64,000 nucleotides of DNA from Pseudomonas cichorii (GTDB lineage Bacteria > Pseudomonadota > Gammaproteobacteria > Pseudomonadales > Pseudomonadaceae), in NCBI RefSeq assembly GCF_015471405.1, contig NZ_BLVZ01000007.1, forward strand, positions 186,001-250,000. The letters are read 5' to 3'. Below are positions 1 through 8,007 of the stretch, one piece after another; the stretch's first letter is position 1, and every line of letters starts with the position of its first letter. Made by a program: the position numbers and the translations under genes. Below the pieces are notes generated by a model. That model was given only the letters and a program-made list of their open reading frames with translations, was not told the DNA's origin and did no database searches.

Positions 1-742
1 CTTCCACACCGGTTTCCGTCAGCACACACTCGCCAAGGCGAGGCGTGTCGTCTGGCAGGCCTATGGCGATATTCTTCAGGGGCGAGCCCGCGAACTTGCT
101 GCGCAGTAGCTCACTCCAGGCCGAAACCTCAAAGCCACAGTTGGCGGCCTGGAGAGACGCGGTCTCAACACCGCGCGCTTGCAGCCAAGGCAGCCAGGCA
201 CCGTCGGAGCCCAGGCGAGCCCAACTGGCACCGCCCAGTGCCAGCAATGTTGCATCGGGCTTGAGGGCCAGTTCACCCTCCACCGAGGCAATGCGCAGGC
301 TGCCATCGGTATTCCAGCCCAACCAGCGATGGCGGTTATGAATCACCACGCCCGCTTCGCGCAAGCGCTTGAGCCAGGCCCGCAGCAGCGGGGCGGCTTT
401 CATGTCGGTCGGGAACACACGGCCCGAACTGCCCACGAACGTTTGAATACCCAGCCCATGAATCCACTTGCACAGCGCATCGGCATCAAAACGGCGCAAC
501 AAGGGCGCGATCATCGGCGCACGCTCGGCATAGCGCGACAGAAACGCCGGGTACGGCTCCGAATGAGTGATATTCATCCCGCCCACACCCGCCAGCAGAA
601 ACTTGCGCCCCACCGACGGCATGGCGTCATACAGATCGACCTTGATCCCGGCCTGACTCAACACCTCAGCCGCCATCAACCCCGCGGGGCCGCCTCCAAT
701 GATGGCGACGGATGAAGGCGTTGGGGATTTTGAATCGGTCAT
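1..742 (-). CDS. BaiN/HI0933-like FAD-dependent oxidoreductase (3' end outside window)
   Basis: The ATG is at 742 and the reading frame runs off the left edge of the window, so about 247 N-terminal residues are visible. Near residues 14-21 it has the dinucleotide-binding signature IIGGGPAG of a FAD Rossmann fold. This is followed by GRKFLLAGVGGMNITHSE, the typical second block of the HI0933/BaiN (TIGR03862-type) flavoproteins. Family members are about 400 residues long, so roughly 60% is present. The family is cytosolic and its physiological substrate is mostly unknown; some members reduce bile-acid or quinone-like compounds. The gene stands alone and points away from the toxin-antitoxin pair. 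I am sure of the family but not of the function. Confidence 0.85.
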   Translation of the reverse strand, partial: MTDSKSPTPSSVAIIGGGPAGLMAAEVLSQAGIKVDLYDAMPSVGRKFLLAGVGGMNITHSEPYPAFLSRYAERAPMIAPLLRRFDADALCKWIHGLGIQTFVGSSGRVFPTDMKAAPLLRAWLKRLREAGVVIHNRHRWLGWNTDGSLRIASVEGELALKPDATLLALGGASWARLGSDGAWLPWLQARGVETASLQAANCGFEVSAWSELLRSKFAGSPLKNIAIGLPDDTPRLGECVLTETGVE

Positions 743-799
743 GGTGGGCGGGGTGTCAGTGATGAGTGGCTGGGCATTCTACCCGAGATTCAAATATTG

Positions 800-883
800 G
801 CCTGATTTCGCGTCGGTGTATGGGTGTAGTACGGTGTATGACAATGTATAGTTATGTACTGAGTGTTCTTTCTGGAGGTCATC
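800..883 (+). promoter_or_regulatory. Likely promoter/operator region of the toxin-antitoxin pair
   Basis: The stretch just before the antitoxin is AT-richer than its surroundings. It contains a loose dyad, AGTAC at 829-833 and GTACT at 856-860, and repeated GTGTA/TGTAT words. Antitoxins of the ParD class usually repress their own promoter by binding such repeats. The exact operator is inferred, not proven. Confidence 0.35.
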
Positions 884-1123
884 ATGTCCACTATGTCTAT
901 ACGTTTACCTGATGAAATGGCGGCCACCCTTGCCAGCCTTGCAAAAGCCACCGGGCGTACCAAGTCGTTCCTGGCTATCGATGCCTTGCGCGAGTATCTC
1001 GATCGTGAAGCCTGGCAGATTGCCGAGATCCAGCGTTCCATTCAGGAGGCTGATGCAGGAGACTTTGCCAGCGATGAAGATGTCAGCGCCGTGATGGACA
1101 AGTGGACCGGCAATGCGCGTTGA
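884..1123 (+). CDS. Ribbon-helix-helix (ParD/CopG-like) antitoxin
   Basis: Encodes 79 residues. I chose the ATG at 884 because GGAGG lies 6 bases upstream; an in-frame start at 863 has no such site. The N-terminal strand MSIRLPDEM, followed by two helices (GRTKSFLAIDALREYL), is a ribbon-helix-helix DNA-binding dimer domain. The acidic C-terminal half (ADAGDFASDEDV) is the usual toxin-wrapping tail. The gene overlaps the next one by 11 bases, which is the normal translational coupling of type II toxin-antitoxin operons. It would bind its own promoter and neutralise the ParE-like protein. ParD is the nearest named family, but a RelB-like label is also possible. Confidence 0.85.
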   Translation: MSTMSIRLPDEMAATLASLAKATGRTKSFLAIDALREYLDREAWQIAEIQRSIQEADAGDFASDEDVSAVMDKWTGNAR

Positions 1124-1397
1124 GTGGCTAAGAACAGCGCTGAAGAATCTCGATGACGAAGCCGCTTACATTGCAGTGGATAGTCCGCAAGCTGCTGCCG
1201 ATTTCGTCCGGGCGATAAAGGCTGGCGTCGAGCAGTTGGCTCTTTTTCCGGCGATGGGGCGTGAAGGGCGACTCAGTGGCACTCGGGAATGGGTATTGCC
1301 TGACCGTCCATACATCATTCCCTACCGTGTGCGCGGTGGGTGCTTGCAGATATTGCGCATTTTTCACACCCGTCGTTTACCACCAACCAACTGGTAA
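1113..1397 (+). CDS. ParE/RelE-family toxin
   Basis: Encodes 94 residues and starts inside the antitoxin gene. The fold signature is present: an N-terminal MRVEWLRTALKNLDD strand-helix, a central helix (SPQAAADFVRAIKAG), and the C-terminal GREGRLSGTREWVL / YIIPYRV / ILRIFHTRR strands. These match the RelE/ParE superfamily of small toxins. ParE members poison DNA gyrase, whereas RelE members cut mRNA on the ribosome. The sequence reads more like ParE, because the TRE and FHTRR blocks fit that branch, but the target cannot be decided here. The gene is intact, and the antitoxin immediately upstream supports a working pair. Confidence 0.85.
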   Translation: MRVEWLRTALKNLDDEAAYIAVDSPQAAADFVRAIKAGVEQLALFPAMGREGRLSGTREWVLPDRPYIIPYRVRGGCLQILRIFHTRRLPPTNW

Positions 1398-1400
1398 ACC

Positions 1401-2321
1401 CTAACCCAACCCCATCTCCACCCATACCCGCTGCGCGCTGTGATGCAATATGCCGTGCCGCCGCGCCAGGGCTTTGCGGTCTTTGCTGTAGCCGCCGCCA
1501 ATAACACCCATCACGGGAATATCACGGCCCAGGCAATGACGCATGACGGTTTCGTCCCGTGCGGCCAGGCCTTCATCGGTCAGTCGCAGGTAGCCGAGGG
1601 CGTCGTCCTTGTGAACATCCACTCCCGCGTCATAGAGCACCAGGTCCGGCTGGTAGATGGGTAGCAGGTAGTTGAGCAGGTCGTCGACGACTTTCAGGTA
1701 GTCCGCATCGCCCATGCCCATGGGCAGCGGGATGTCCCAGTCGCTCTGGGCCTTGCGGGCCGGGAAGTTCTTTTCGCAGTGCAGCGACACGGTAATGGCG
1801 TCGTCGGTGTCGGCGAGGATGCGTGCCGTGCCGTCGCCCTGATGCACGTCGCAGTCGAAGATCAGTACTTTACCCACGCGGCCGCTGGCCAGCAGGTAAT
1901 GGCTGATGACGGCCAGATCGTTGAAGATGCAGAACCCGGCCGGGTAGTCGTAGTGCGCATGATGGGTGCCGCCTGCAAGATGGCAGGCCAGGCCATGCTT
2001 GAGCGCCTGTTCTGCGGTCAGCAGAGAACCGCCCACTGCACGAATGGTGCGTCGGGCCAGATCTTCGCTCCAGGGCAGGCCCAGCCGGCGTTGGTCCTCG
2101 CGTGACAGCTCTCCGCTGAGGTAGCGCTGGATATAAGAAGGGTCATGAGCCAGTGCCAGAATGTCGGCCGGGCACAGTTCCGGGCGCAGAAGCTGGGTGT
2201 CCAGGACCAGGCCGCTGTCGACCAGGTGATCGCGCAGCAGGCGGAACTTGTCCATGGGGAAGCGATGGTCAGCCGGGAAGTTCGGGCTGTAGTCATCATG
2301 ATAGATAAGCGGCAGGGACAT
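1401..2321 (-). CDS. Histone-deacetylase-fold amidohydrolase
   Basis: Encodes 306 residues, the usual length for bacterial class-II-like HDAC-fold proteins. The active-site blocks occur in the right order: paired histidines HHAH at 120-123, GFCIFND around 129-134, the zinc ligands DCDVH at 156-160, DAGVD at 231-235, and GGGYS with the catalytic-type tyrosine near 278. It is therefore predicted to be an active zinc-dependent deacetylase or amidohydrolase. Bacterial members act on acetyl-lysine, acetylpolyamines or acetoin-related substrates, and this one's substrate is unknown. It lies tail to tail with the toxin gene, only 3 bases apart, and head to head with a GNAT acetyltransferase. Confidence 0.9.
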   Translation of the reverse strand: MSLPLIYHDDYSPNFPADHRFPMDKFRLLRDHLVDSGLVLDTQLLRPELCPADILALAHDPSYIQRYLSGELSREDQRRLGLPWSEDLARRTIRAVGGSLLTAEQALKHGLACHLAGGTHHAHYDYPAGFCIFNDLAVISHYLLASGRVGKVLIFDCDVHQGDGTARILADTDDAITVSLHCEKNFPARKAQSDWDIPLPMGMGDADYLKVVDDLLNYLLPIYQPDLVLYDAGVDVHKDDALGYLRLTDEGLAARDETVMRHCLGRDIPVMGVIGGGYSKDRKALARRHGILHHSAQRVWVEMGLG

Positions 2322-2441
2322 TTTACGTCCGGTCTGGGGTCGAAGCCGGATAGTGCCAGTAATGCAGGCCGTCGCACAGCAACCTTGAGCGTCGACAGGC
2401 TACACTGGCGCAATCATTTGCGTGGTTACAGGGAGGAATCG

Positions 2442-3011
2442 ATGGAGCCGATACTCAAACTCGATAGCGCACGGCTGCTGATGCGGCAATGGCGTGATGA
2501 TGACCTGCCCACATTTGCCGCCATGTGCGCGGACCCGCAGGTCATGCGCTACTTCCCCGAGCCCATGAGCCGTCTTGAAAGTGCTGCCATGATCGGGCGC
2601 GTGCGCGGTCATTTCGCTGAACTGGGCTTTGGCCTCTGGGCTCTTGAGCGCAAGGACAACGGGGCTTTTATCGGTTTTACCGGGCTTGGAGTGGTGGGCT
2701 TCGATGCGCATTTCACGCCTGCGGTGGAAATCGGCTGGCGTCTGGCGCGTGAGCATTGGGGGCTGGGCTTTGCCAGCGAGGCGGCCTGGACCGTTCTGGG
2801 CTGTGGTTTCGAGCGCCTGGGGCTTGAGGAAATCGTGTCGTTCACGGCGGTGAGCAACGAACCATCGCAGAAAGTGATGCAAGCCATCGGCATGCAGAAC
2901 AATCCGCCCGATAACTTCGAGCATCCCGGTTTACCTGACGGGCACCCGCTCAAACCTCATGTGCTGTACCGAATAAACCGTGAACAGTGGCTCAACACGC
3001 TCAAACCTTGA
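2442..3011 (+). CDS. GNAT-family N-acetyltransferase (RimJ/RimL-like)
   Basis: Encodes 189 residues from the ATG at 2442. I chose this start because GGGAGG sits 5 bases upstream and the opening PILKLDSARLLMRQW is the standard first strand of GNAT_3 proteins; a longer open frame upstream lacks a ribosome site. The acetyl-CoA-binding loop LAREHWGLGFASEA lies about two thirds along, followed by the typical VSNEPSQKVMQAIGM helix. The family transfers acetyl groups to ribosomal protein N-termini or to small amines. The substrate is not readable from the sequence. It sits head to head with the deacetylase-fold gene. Confidence 0.88.
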   Translation: MEPILKLDSARLLMRQWRDDDLPTFAAMCADPQVMRYFPEPMSRLESAAMIGRVRGHFAELGFGLWALERKDNGAFIGFTGLGVVGFDAHFTPAVEIGWRLAREHWGLGFASEAAWTVLGCGFERLGLEEIVSFTAVSNEPSQKVMQAIGMQNNPPDNFEHPGLPDGHPLKPHVLYRINREQWLNTLKP

Positions 3012-3099
3012 TTCAGCCAGTCGCGTTAAATTCTGTATCATTTCAACCCTGCCGCGCAGGCCTTGCGTGTGCGGGTATGTTTTGTGCGAGGAGTCGTGA

Positions 3100-3969
3100 A
3101 TGAGCCAAGTGTTGGATGATCTGGTCGAGCTGCTGACGCTGGAACCTATCGAGGAGAACCTTTTTCGCGGTCGCAGCCAGGACCTTGGCTTTCGCCAACT
3201 GTTCGGTGGGCAGGTGCTGGGCCAGTCGCTGTCGGCCGCCAGCCAGACGGTGGAAGAAGACCGCCATGTTCATTCCCTCCACGGCTACTTCCTGCGTCCT
3301 GGCGATGCCGCCTTGCCTGTGGTCTATCAGGTTGACCGTGTCCGTGACGGCGGCAGCTTCAGCACCCGCCGCGTGACGGCGATCCAGAAGGGCAAGCCGA
3401 TCTTCACGTGCAGCGCATCGTTCCAGTATGACGAAGAGGGATTCGAGCATCAGACCACGATGCCGCAGATCGCCGGTCCGGAAAACCTGCCATCGGAGCT
3501 GGAGCTGCTGACTCAGCGTGCGCACTTGATCCCCGAGGCGATGCGCGACAAGTTTCTGTGCCCCAAGCCTATTCAGTTTCGCCCGGTAACCGCCGAAGAC
3601 CCTTATAATCCCAAGCCCGGCGAACCGGTCAAATACGTCTGGTTCCGTGCCGATGGCACCTTGAAGGATGTGCCGGCGCTGCATAAATACATGCTGGCCT
3701 ATGCCTCGGACTTCAACTTGCTGACCACTTCCTTGCTGCCTCATGGCAAGACGGTCTGGCAGCGTGACATGCAGGTCGCCAGCCTGGATCACTCGTTGTG
3801 GTTCCATAGCGACCTGCGCGCCGATGAGTGGTTGCTGTATGCAATGGACAGCCCATGGGCAGGCAACTCCCGAGGTTTCTCTCGCGGCAGTATCTTCAAC
3901 CGCGCCGGGCAACTGGTCGCGTCGGTCAGCCAGGAAGGGCTGATTCGCCATCGCAAGGACTGGTCATGA
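3100..3969 (+). CDS. tesB: Acyl-CoA thioesterase II
   Basis: Encodes 289 residues, matching E. coli TesB (286). GAGGAG lies 5 bases before the ATG. Two hot-dog domains are recognisable: the N-terminal block FGGQVLGQSLSAASQTV, and the C-terminal block with ASLDHSLWFH and GSIFNRAGQLVASVSQEGL. The latter two carry the Asp and Gln of the TesB catalytic Asp-Thr/Ser-Gln set. It hydrolyses medium- and long-chain acyl-CoA to free fatty acid and CoA in the cytosol. The next gene starts inside its stop codon (ATGA), so the two are probably co-translated. Confidence 0.95.
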   Translation: MSQVLDDLVELLTLEPIEENLFRGRSQDLGFRQLFGGQVLGQSLSAASQTVEEDRHVHSLHGYFLRPGDAALPVVYQVDRVRDGGSFSTRRVTAIQKGKPIFTCSASFQYDEEGFEHQTTMPQIAGPENLPSELELLTQRAHLIPEAMRDKFLCPKPIQFRPVTAEDPYNPKPGEPVKYVWFRADGTLKDVPALHKYMLAYASDFNLLTTSLLPHGKTVWQRDMQVASLDHSLWFHSDLRADEWLLYAMDSPWAGNSRGFSRGSIFNRAGQLVASVSQEGLIRHRKDWS

Positions 3970-4559
3970 GCCTCAAGCATATTCAGAACTGGGTGTTCGA
4001 CATGGACGGCACCCTGACGATTTCCGTACATGACTTCCCGGCTATCAGGCGAGCACTGGAGATCCCGCTGGAAGACGACATTCTCGGACATCTGGCGGCA
4101 TTGCCTGCCGATGTCTGCGCGGCCAAACATGCATGGCTGTTGGAGCATGAGCGCGAGCTGGCGCTGGCCTCACGGCCGGCGACAGGGGCTGTCGAGCTGG
4201 TACGGGAGCTGGCCGGGCGCGGCTATCGTCTTGGCATTCTGACCCGCAACGCCCGTGAACTGGCCTACATCACGCTGGAAGCCATCGGGCTGGCGGACTG
4301 CTTTGCGCAAGAGGATGTACTGGGGCGAGACGAAGCGACGCCAAAACCGAACCCCGCCGGTCTGCTCAAGCTGGCTGGTGCATGGGACGTTGACCCTGCG
4401 CAGATGGTCATGATCGGCGATTACCGTCATGACCTGGACTGTGGCCGGGCGGCAGGCGCAAAGACGGTGCTGGTCAACCTGCCTGAAAATCCGTGGCCGG
4501 AGCTGGCTGACTGGCATGTCGCCGATTGTGTGGCATTGCGGGGGATGCTGGATCAGTGA
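3966..4559 (+). CDS. HAD-IA family phosphatase
   Basis: Encodes 197 residues from the ATG at 3966, which overlaps the tesB stop as ATGA. HAD motif I is VFDMDGTLT near residues 10-18 with both aspartates, motif II is the LTRNAR threonine, and motif IV is MIGDYRHDLDCG. A small helical cap lies between motifs I and II, as in phosphoglycolate-phosphatase-like (Gph/PgmB) subfamily IA enzymes. It should be an active Mg-dependent phosphatase on a small phosphometabolite. The coupling to tesB is conserved-looking but does not name the substrate. A strong hairpin follows it. Confidence 0.88.
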   Translation: MSLKHIQNWVFDMDGTLTISVHDFPAIRRALEIPLEDDILGHLAALPADVCAAKHAWLLEHERELALASRPATGAVELVRELAGRGYRLGILTRNARELAYITLEAIGLADCFAQEDVLGRDEATPKPNPAGLLKLAGAWDVDPAQMVMIGDYRHDLDCGRAAGAKTVLVNLPENPWPELADWHVADCVALRGMLDQ

Positions 4560-4561
4560 TC

Positions 4562-4595
4562 TTCGCGGATGAGCGGCGCACCGCTCATCCGCGAA
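4562..4595. terminator. Perfect 15-bp hairpin between convergent genes
   Basis: The arms TTCGCGGATGAGCGG (4562-4576) and CCGCTCATCCGCGAA (4581-4595) pair perfectly around a 4-base loop. It lies between the converging HAD phosphatase and hydrolase genes and has no T-run on either side. It may act as a two-way terminator or mRNA stabiliser. Its TTCGCGGATGAGCGG core also resembles the REP-like elements seen elsewhere in the window. Confidence 0.6.
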
Positions 4596-4605
4596 CGCTG
4601 CGCAA

Positions 4606-5595
4606 TCAGAACGGTTTGAACAAAACCGCCTGTCCTTCAGGCGAAGTAAAGATCCCGTCACCGCTGTGTCCGACTTTCGGCACGATGACCAGATGCTGGT
4701 TCAGCCCTTCCGGGTGACGTTTTTGCAGGTACTTGAAGTAGTTCTGCCCGCGAGTCAGCCTGTTCGGGCCCTGTGCCTCGGCGGCGCAGGTCTTGTCCAG
4801 CGCCGGATGATTGAGGTCAGTGTCCAGTTCGCCCAGCAGATAGGTGATATCGCGTTTCACATAGGCCTTTTCGATGTCCACAGGCTTTTCCTTGCCTGAA
4901 TAGAACGGCATTTTCTTCAGCCCGTACTTCCAGTCGTCAAAATTGGGGCAGCTTTGCGCCGAAACCGTTTCAGGACGCTCGGCATCGAAATAGGCATAGG
5001 AAGACGGGTTGGCGATCACGTAGCGCAGTTTCACGCCTTCACGGTTGAGCAACGCATCTTCCTTGCCGCCAATCATCGCGTAACGCTGCACCACCTGGGC
5101 ACCCCCGGAATGCCCGGCGATGACGATTTCCTTGAGGTTGGGGAACAGCTTGCTGTCGCTCAGGCGCTTGAGGATATGGTCAATGACGATAAACGAACTG
5201 ATCGGTTTGGGATCGACGGCCGTGGCACCTTCCATCCAGCTGTTCTGGCGCCAGCGCAGGATCGAGTCGGACAAGTGGTGGGCAACGATATCCTTCTCGT
5301 CCAGAAACTGCGGAGCGATCAGCAGGGTCTTGCTGCGCTCCTTGGACTGGTTGGCTGCCCGCTCGATGCTGCGCAGGTAGGTCTGCGCATTGCGCAGGCG
5401 ACCATGCAGCACGATCACGACGCGCTCGATCCGGGGTTTGGGATGAACCCATTCCTGACTCAGGCCCAGTGTGGCCTGGCTGCCATTGATGGTCAGGCGA
5501 TCCGGGCTGATCGATTTTACCGCTTGATCCTCGGCATGAGCGCCGAGGCTCGCAAAGGCAGTGCTTAACAACAGGACCAGAAGCGGTTTAATCAT
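4606..5595 (-). CDS. Secreted alpha/beta-hydrolase
   Basis: Encodes 329 residues. The start is placed at the ATG at 5595 because it opens a clear signal peptide (MIKPLLVLLLSTAFASLGAHA, cut after AHA) and follows the preceding gene by 4 bases; the longer frame upstream lies inside that gene. The alpha/beta-hydrolase features are an oxyanion block VIVLHGR near 60-66, the nucleophile elbow GHSGG at 161-165 (Ser163), and a late GH near the C-terminus for the catalytic histidine. A single Ser-Asp-His esterase or lipase-type enzyme acting in the periplasm is expected. No close named relative is recognised. It is the second gene of a two-gene operon with the zinc peptidase. Confidence 0.8.
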   Translation of the reverse strand: MIKPLLVLLLSTAFASLGAHAEDQAVKSISPDRLTINGSQATLGLSQEWVHPKPRIERVVIVLHGRLRNAQTYLRSIERAANQSKERSKTLLIAPQFLDEKDIVAHHLSDSILRWRQNSWMEGATAVDPKPISSFIVIDHILKRLSDSKLFPNLKEIVIAGHSGGAQVVQRYAMIGGKEDALLNREGVKLRYVIANPSSYAYFDAERPETVSAQSCPNFDDWKYGLKKMPFYSGKEKPVDIEKAYVKRDITYLLGELDTDLNHPALDKTCAAEAQGPNRLTRGQNYFKYLQKRHPEGLNQHLVIVPKVGHSGDGIFTSPEGQAVLFKPF

Positions 5596-5599
5596 GTGC

Positions 5600-6484
5600 T
5601 CAGAGACTCTTGGCGGCGAATGTATCGCATTGGTTGATGTGGCCTTGTGCAAAACCGGTCTTGAACCAGCGTACTCGCTGGGCGGACGTTCCATGGGTGA
5701 AGGAATCCGGTACGACCCGGCCACGGCCTTGCTGCTGCAAGCGATCATCGCCAATGGCGTTTGCCGCATTCAGTGCCTCTTCAATATCACCCGGCTCAAG
5801 CCAGTTCAAACGCTTTTGTGCGTTGTAGGCCCAAACCCCCGCAAGACAGTCGGCCTGCAACTCCTGGCGGACCAGCAGGCCGTTGTTGCCTTCCATGCGC
5901 TGACCTTGTTGGCGAGCCGCCTGGACCTTGGCTGAAATGCCCAGCAGGGTCTGCACATGATGGCCTACTTCATGGGCGATGACGTAAGCCTGGGCGAAAT
6001 CTCCGGCGGCTGAAAAGCGCTGGGACATCTCGCGGAAAAACTCCAGGTCCAGATAAACCTGCTGATCGGCCGGGCAGTAGAAAGGGCCTGTGGCAGAGGT
6101 CGCAAAACCGCACGCCGAGTTTACCTGACCGCGGAACAGCACCAGAACCGGGTCCTTGTACTGGCGACCGTTCTGAGCGAACACGGCGCGCCAGGTATCT
6201 TCGGTGTCGCCAAGAATGCTGCGCACAAACTCGGTCTGCTGATCGTTGGCGGGCGGTGCCTGTCGGGTCTGCGGGCTGACTTGAGGGGATTGTTGCGTCA
6301 TTTCCCCGGTGAGTTGCCCGAGGATCTGCATCGGGTCCTGGCCAGTCAGCAAACCGAAGGCGACGATAATCACCACGCCGCCCAGGCTGAGGCCCTTGCC
6401 ACCGATGCGCATGCCGCCACCGCCGCTACTGCCATCGCGGGCATCGACTACGTTGTCGCTGCGTCGGCCTTTTTTCCACAGCAT
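5600..6484 (-). CDS. Membrane-anchored neutral zinc metallopeptidase (YpfJ-like)
   Basis: Encodes 294 residues. An N-terminal polar stretch (WKKGRRSDNVVDARDGSSGG) is followed by one membrane segment, GLSLGGVVIIVAFGLL (31-46), a proline/glutamine-rich linker, and the catalytic domain. The zinc motif HEVGH is at 171-175, and a third-ligand block QELQADCLAG follows at about 207-216. This layout is that of the YpfJ / 'putative neutral zinc metallopeptidase' family (PF04228). The enzyme would sit on the inner membrane facing the periplasm. Its substrate is unknown. The start has an AGGA site 8 bases upstream. It is co-transcribed with the secreted hydrolase downstream. Confidence 0.9.
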   Translation of the reverse strand: MLWKKGRRSDNVVDARDGSSGGGGMRIGGKGLSLGGVVIIVAFGLLTGQDPMQILGQLTGEMTQQSPQVSPQTRQAPPANDQQTEFVRSILGDTEDTWRAVFAQNGRQYKDPVLVLFRGQVNSACGFATSATGPFYCPADQQVYLDLEFFREMSQRFSAAGDFAQAYVIAHEVGHHVQTLLGISAKVQAARQQGQRMEGNNGLLVRQELQADCLAGVWAYNAQKRLNWLEPGDIEEALNAANAIGDDRLQQQGRGRVVPDSFTHGTSAQRVRWFKTGFAQGHINQCDTFAAKSL

Positions 6485-6575
6485 TCTGGAAGTCCTCCGC
6501 TGAACTCTAGAGAGTGTTGCTGGTGATACGTCACTCCGCCAGTCCGGCCGTCCAACTGTATGGACTCATCGGGTG

Positions 6576-7853
6576 TCACACCGGTTTTGCCCGTTGCTCG
6601 TTCTCTACAGGCGGCGACGCATCGGCAAAGTGATTCACTCGCCGCAAGCTTTTGAAGCCGACCATCCAGGCACCGACGACACCCAGCGTACACAGACCAC
6701 CCATGATCGCAGCGGGGATCGGGCCGATCAGGGACGCGCTGGTGCCTGCGCGGAACTCACCCAGCTCGTTGGATGAGCCGATAAACAGCATGTTGACCGC
6801 ATTGACCCGACCGCGCATGGCATCCGGTGTCGAGAACTGCACCAGAGCCGAACGAATATAGACGCTGACCATGTCCGCGGCCCCGGCAATCAGCAGGGCA
6901 AGGCAGGACAGCCAGAAGAGGGTAGAGAGGGCAAATACCAGATTCGCCACGCCGAACACACCTACCGCCAGGAACATGGTCATGCCGACATTGCGATCCA
7001 GAGGCCGCATGCTCAGGTAAACCCCGGTGGCCAGTTCGCCCAGGCTCATGGCGGCGCGCAGCGCACCCAGCCCTTGCGGCCCCAGATGCAGGACTTCATG
7101 GGCGTAGATCGGCAGCAGTGCTACCACGCCACCCAGCAAGACCGCGAACAGGTCCAGAGAAATGGTGCCCAGAATGATCGGGCGCGAGCGAATGAAGGCA
7201 ATGCCTGCGGTAAAGCGCTGCCAGGCTCCGTCGCCCAGATCCACAGGTTTGCCCGCGAAGGGAGTTGCGACGCGGCTCAGGCACAGAATGCCGACCAGAA
7301 ACGAAACCACGCAGGTCGAATACGTCAGTTCTGCGCCGCCCAGCGCATACAGCCCCCCACCGATCAATGGCCCGGCCACGGTGGAGCAGCGCATGATGAC
7401 GCTGTTGGTGGCGATGGCCGAGGCGAGTTTTTCACGTGGCACGATCTGTGGCAGCAGGCTTTGTAGTGCAGGCCCGGTGAATGCACGGGCGCAGCCATAG
7501 AGCACGAGGGCGCCGTAGATCAGGCGCAGGTCTTGCAGCTTGAGCGCTGAAAACAGTAAGAGGATCAGCCCGCACAGCGCCTGCACCGCCCAGCTTATGC
7601 TCAGGATCAGCTTGCGGTTGTAGCGATCGATCAGATCCCCGGCCGGCATGAGCAGCAGCAACATGGGGATGAACTGGGCAAGACCCACATAGGCCAGCGC
7701 CATCGGCTCGCGGGTCATGTCATAGACCTGCCAGGCCACGACTATGGCCTGGATCTGCATGGCGAAGACCGCCAACAGCCGTGCAAGGATGAAATTGATG
7801 AAGCCTGGCTCGCGGGACAGTTTGACTGATGAGGCGGGGGATTCAGAACTCAA
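6576..7853 (-). CDS. MFS exporter (EntS/MFS_3 type)
   Basis: Encodes 425 residues with about 12 hydrophobic segments. The first runs from FINFILARLLAVFAMQIQA, and the loop AGDLIDRYNRKLIL between segments 2 and 3 is the MFS motif A. The overall pattern fits the EntS-like MFS_3 group, which export siderophores, macrolides or related small molecules. The start shown is a TTG at 7853: the first membrane helix begins soon after it, and the only nearby ATG (7866) is out of frame. No strong ribosome site is visible, so the start is uncertain. No siderophore genes are nearby, and the substrate is not predictable. Confidence 0.82.
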   Translation of the reverse strand: MSSESPASSVKLSREPGFINFILARLLAVFAMQIQAIVVAWQVYDMTREPMALAYVGLAQFIPMLLLLMPAGDLIDRYNRKLILSISWAVQALCGLILLLFSALKLQDLRLIYGALVLYGCARAFTGPALQSLLPQIVPREKLASAIATNSVIMRCSTVAGPLIGGGLYALGGAELTYSTCVVSFLVGILCLSRVATPFAGKPVDLGDGAWQRFTAGIAFIRSRPIILGTISLDLFAVLLGGVVALLPIYAHEVLHLGPQGLGALRAAMSLGELATGVYLSMRPLDRNVGMTMFLAVGVFGVANLVFALSTLFWLSCLALLIAGAADMVSVYIRSALVQFSTPDAMRGRVNAVNMLFIGSSNELGEFRAGTSASLIGPIPAAIMGGLCTLGVVGAWMVGFKSLRRVNHFADASPPVENEQRAKPV

Positions 7854-7951
7854 GACAGATATCCATCGAAGCGGTGAATACGCGGGTGGCGTTATACCTT
7901 AGCCGATGGAGCGCTACACATGAAGTAACTAAATAGTTTTGTGTGGTGTTG

Positions 7952-8000
7952 TTCGCGAATGAATTCGTTCCTGCAAGGTGTGAGCGAATTCATTCGCGAA
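7952..8000. repeat. REP-like inverted repeat
   Basis: The arms TTCGCGAATGAATTCG (7952-7967) and CGAATTCATTCGCGAA (7985-8000) are perfect 16-bp inverses around a 17-base loop. The same word family (TTCGCGAATGAATTCG, GGAGCGAATTC) recurs at about 33 kb and 38.3 kb, which marks it as a dispersed Pseudomonas intergenic repeat. It lies downstream of trmA and upstream of the MFS gene. Confidence 0.75.
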
Positions 8001-8007
8001 AGGGCAG

